Of a stretch of DNA of 64,000 nt, positions 62,325 to 64,000 are shown piece after piece. Source of the DNA: Solimonas sp. SE-A11 (GTDB taxonomy: Bacteria > Pseudomonadota > Gammaproteobacteria > Nevskiales > Nevskiaceae); assembly GCF_030345715.1 (NCBI RefSeq), contig NZ_JAUASX010000018.1, forward strand, positions 1 to 64,000, read 5' to 3'. Position 1 is the first letter of the stretch; every line of letters starts with the position of its first letter. Made by a program: the position numbers and the translations under genes. The notes beneath the pieces are model-generated. The model had not been told where the DNA came from, did no database searches, and saw only the letters and a list, made by a program, of their open reading frames with translations.

Positions 62325-62422
62325 ATGGGCGGGCGCGGGCTGGGCAGGAACACCCACGGGCACCCCGGCGGGTCTTGCTCTAGAATCCGCCGGACGCTCT
62401 ATACAGACCCGCTTTCGTCCTC

Positions 62423-63787
62423 ATGTTCGACAACCTCACGACGCGCCTTGGCCGCGTCCTTGACTCCATCCGCGGCCAGGGCCGCCTTACCGAAGAACAG
62501 GTCACCGCCGCCGCTCGCGAGCTGCGCATGGCCCTGCTCGAGGCCGATGTGGCCCTGCCGGTGGTCAAGGAATTCATCGACAAGGTCAAGGCCCGCGCCC
62601 TGGGCGCCGAGATCCTGCAGTCGCTGACCCCTGGCCAGCAGTTCCTCAAGATCGTCCAGCAGGAGCTGACCGAGACCCTCGGCGGCAATGCCGAACCCCT
62701 GAACCTGCGCCAGCAGCCCCCTGCTATCATCCTGATGGCCGGCCTGCAGGGTTCCGGCAAGACCACCAGCACCGGCAAGCTGGCGCTGTGGCTCAAGGAG
62801 CGCGAGAAGAAGAATGTCGTCGTCGTCTCCGCCGACGTCTACCGACCGGCCGCCATCGAGCAGCTGCGCATCGTCGCCGGCAACATCGGCGTCGAATGGT
62901 TCCCCTCCGAGGTCGGGCAGCAGCCGGTGGCCATCGCCCAGGCGGCCCTGGCCCATGCCAGGAAGCAGTATGCCGACGTCCTGATCGTCGACACCGCCGG
63001 CCGCACCACGGTCGACGAGGCGATGATGAAGGAGATCGCCGAATTGCACGCGGCGCTGACTCCGGTCGAGACCCTGTTCGTGGTCGACAGCATGACCGGC
63101 CAGGACGCCGCCAAGACCGCCAAGGCCTTCGGCGACGTGCTGCCGCTGACCGGCGTGATCCTGACCAAGGTCGACGGTGACTCCCGCGGCGGTGCCGCGC
63201 TGTCGGTGCGCCAGGTCACCGGCCGCCCGATCAAGTTCCTCGGCGTCGGCGAGAAGTCCGACCGCTTGGAGATCTTCCACCCGGACCGTATCGCCAACCG
63301 CATCATCGGCCAGGGCGACGTGCTCGGCCTGATCGAGGAGACGGCCCGCAAGGTCGATCACGAGAAGGCCCAGAAGCTTGCCGAGAAGCTCAAGAAGAAC
63401 AAGGGATTCGATCTGGCGGACTTCCGCGAGCAGATGCTGCAGATGCAGAACATGGGCAGCATGCAGTCGATCTTGGAGAAGCTGCCGGGCGGTGCGCAGA
63501 TGCAGGAGCAGCTCAAGAGCGTGGACGCCGAGAAGCAGGTCCGCCGCACCGTCGCCATCATCAACTCGATGACGCCGCAGGAGCGCCGCTTCCCCGACCT
63601 GATCAAGGCCTCGCGCAAGCGCCGCATCGCGGCTGGTGCGGGCGTGGAAGTGCAGCAGGTCAACCAGCTGCTGCGCCAGTTCGAGACTACCAAGGACATG
63701 ATGAAGAAGTTCGCGGGCGGCGGCATGGCCAAGATGATGCGCAGCCTCGCCGGGCGTCTGCCGCCGGGCATGATGCCCAAGCGCTGA
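62423..63787 (+). CDS. ffh: Signal recognition particle protein Ffh
   Basis: Ffh with 4.5S RNA targets ribosomes making membrane proteins to FtsY and the translocon. The 454-residue protein has the N domain (about 1-85), the G domain with [15 protein letters not shown] (about 105-119), [19 protein letters not shown], and the methionine-rich M domain (about 325-454, [35 protein letters not shown]) that binds signal peptides and RNA. The ATG at 62423 gives the standard [14 protein letters not shown]. Confidence 0.97.
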   Translation: MFDNLTTRLGRVLDSIRGQGRLTEEQVTAAARELRMALLEADVALPVVKEFIDKVKARALGAEILQSLTPGQQFLKIVQQELTETLGGNAEPLNLRQQPPAIILMAGLQGSGKTTSTGKLALWLKEREKKNVVVVSADVYRPAAIEQLRIVAGNIGVEWFPSEVGQQPVAIAQAALAHARKQYADVLIVDTAGRTTVDEAMMKEIAELHAALTPVETLFVVDSMTGQDAAKTAKAFGDVLPLTGVILTKVDGDSRGGAALSVRQVTGRPIKFLGVGEKSDRLEIFHPDRIANRIIGQGDVLGLIEETARKVDHEKAQKLAEKLKKNKGFDLADFREQMLQMQNMGSMQSILEKLPGGAQMQEQLKSVDAEKQVRRTVAIINSMTPQERRFPDLIKASRKRRIAAGAGVEVQQVNQLLRQFETTKDMMKKFAGGGMAKMMRSLAGRLPPGMMPKR

Positions 63788-63792
63788 TCTCC

Positions 63793-64000
63793 ATGTTCAA
63801 GCGCCTGGCGATATTGCTGTGCCTGCTCTGCCTGCCTGCGGCGCATGCGGCAACGATCGGCGACATGGCGCCCGAGGCCGCCGGCGTCGTACTCAGCGGG
63901 CCGGAGGGCATCAAGCTTAGCTCGCTCAAGGGCCGCGTGGTGATCGTGGACTTCTGGGCGTCCTGGTGCGGCCCCTGCATCCAGGCCATGCCCGAGCTGG
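63793..64000 (+). CDS. TlpA-like thioredoxin-family protein, 5' end (cut by window edge)
   Basis: A signal peptide ([19 protein letters not shown], cleavage after AHA near residue 19) is followed by a TlpA/ResA-type thioredoxin fold. Its redox motif is WCGPC (about residues 57-61) in [18 protein letters not shown]. It is a periplasmic thiol-disulfide oxidoreductase. It begins five bases after ffh. The remainder is outside the window. Confidence 0.88.
   Translation, partial: MFKRLAILLCLLCLPAAHAATIGDMAPEAAGVVLSGPEGIKLSSLKGRVVIVDFWASWCGPCIQAMPEL

Overview
This window reads as chromosome of a high-G+C gammaproteobacterium. The evidence is gene order: pepA-holC-valS divergent from lptFG, pcnB-folK-panBCD, queG/nnr-tsaE-amiC-mutL-miaA-hfq-hflX-hflKC-yjeT-like-purA-rnr-rlmB, and rpsF-rpsR-rplI-dnaB-alr-radA are all arrangements known from Gammaproteobacteria. 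The absence of priB, the presence of hisZ, a CHASE2-type Ser/Thr kinase and the style of dispersed palindromes point away from Enterobacteria and towards lineages such as Xanthomonadales/Nevskiales. That placement is inference, not proof.

Layout. 1-950: remains of two IS3-family elements, one cut by the left edge and one with a truncated, frameshifted OrfB. 953-2170: a gene-poor stretch, then a type IV pilin gene behind a good sigma-54 promoter match. 2179-8589 (minus): valS, a GT39 glycosyltransferase, holC and pepA. 8913-11056: lptF-lptG. 11069-12232 (minus): an RDD protein and an exported glutathione peroxidase. 12233-12777: a dense array of hairpins, tRNA-Glu(CTC) and its terminator and promoter. 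12778-17425: pcnB (apparently with an AUC start), folK, a deoxynucleoside kinase, panB, panC and panD, the last behind an unusual tandem-hairpin leader. 17486-21234: a 2OG-Fe(II) oxygenase-like protein, pgi, and a small membrane protein coupled to a C39-like lipoprotein peptidase.

21231-39240 is a long conserved housekeeping block for tRNA modification, NADHX repair, cell separation, mismatch repair, Hfq, ribosome rescue, FtsH regulation, histidine and purine synthesis, RNase R and rRNA methylation. tRNA-Leu(CAG) and an OmpA-like lipoprotein gene are embedded in it.

39345-49184 is a guanidine-utilisation operon. A guanidine-I (ykkC) riboswitch is followed by a three-part ABC importer, two carboxyguanidine deiminase subunits (often annotated as urea carboxylase-associated proteins), a biotin-dependent carboxylase and allophanate hydrolase. 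Together these would import guanidine and convert it through carboxyguanidine and allophanate to ammonia and CO2. A palindromic mobile-type element lies inside the operon.

49354-53054 carries ribosomal proteins S6, S18 and L9, DnaB and alanine racemase. 53055-53487 is a block of REP/BIME-like inverted repeats. 53488-57761 (minus) is a eukaryote-like signalling module: an FHA protein, a PP2C phosphatase and a CHASE2 kinase. The rest holds radA, a CorC/HlyC-type CBS membrane protein, a YpjD-like cytochrome c assembly protein, a metallo-beta-lactamase-fold hydrolase, ffh, and the start of a TlpA-like thioredoxin cut by the right edge.

The most unusual signals are regulatory rather than protein-coding: the panD leader, the pcnB start codon, a duplicated hflK start forming an overlapping small ORF, and the hairpin array beside tRNA-Glu. 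All comparisons rest on recognition by eye; no searches or folding runs were done.
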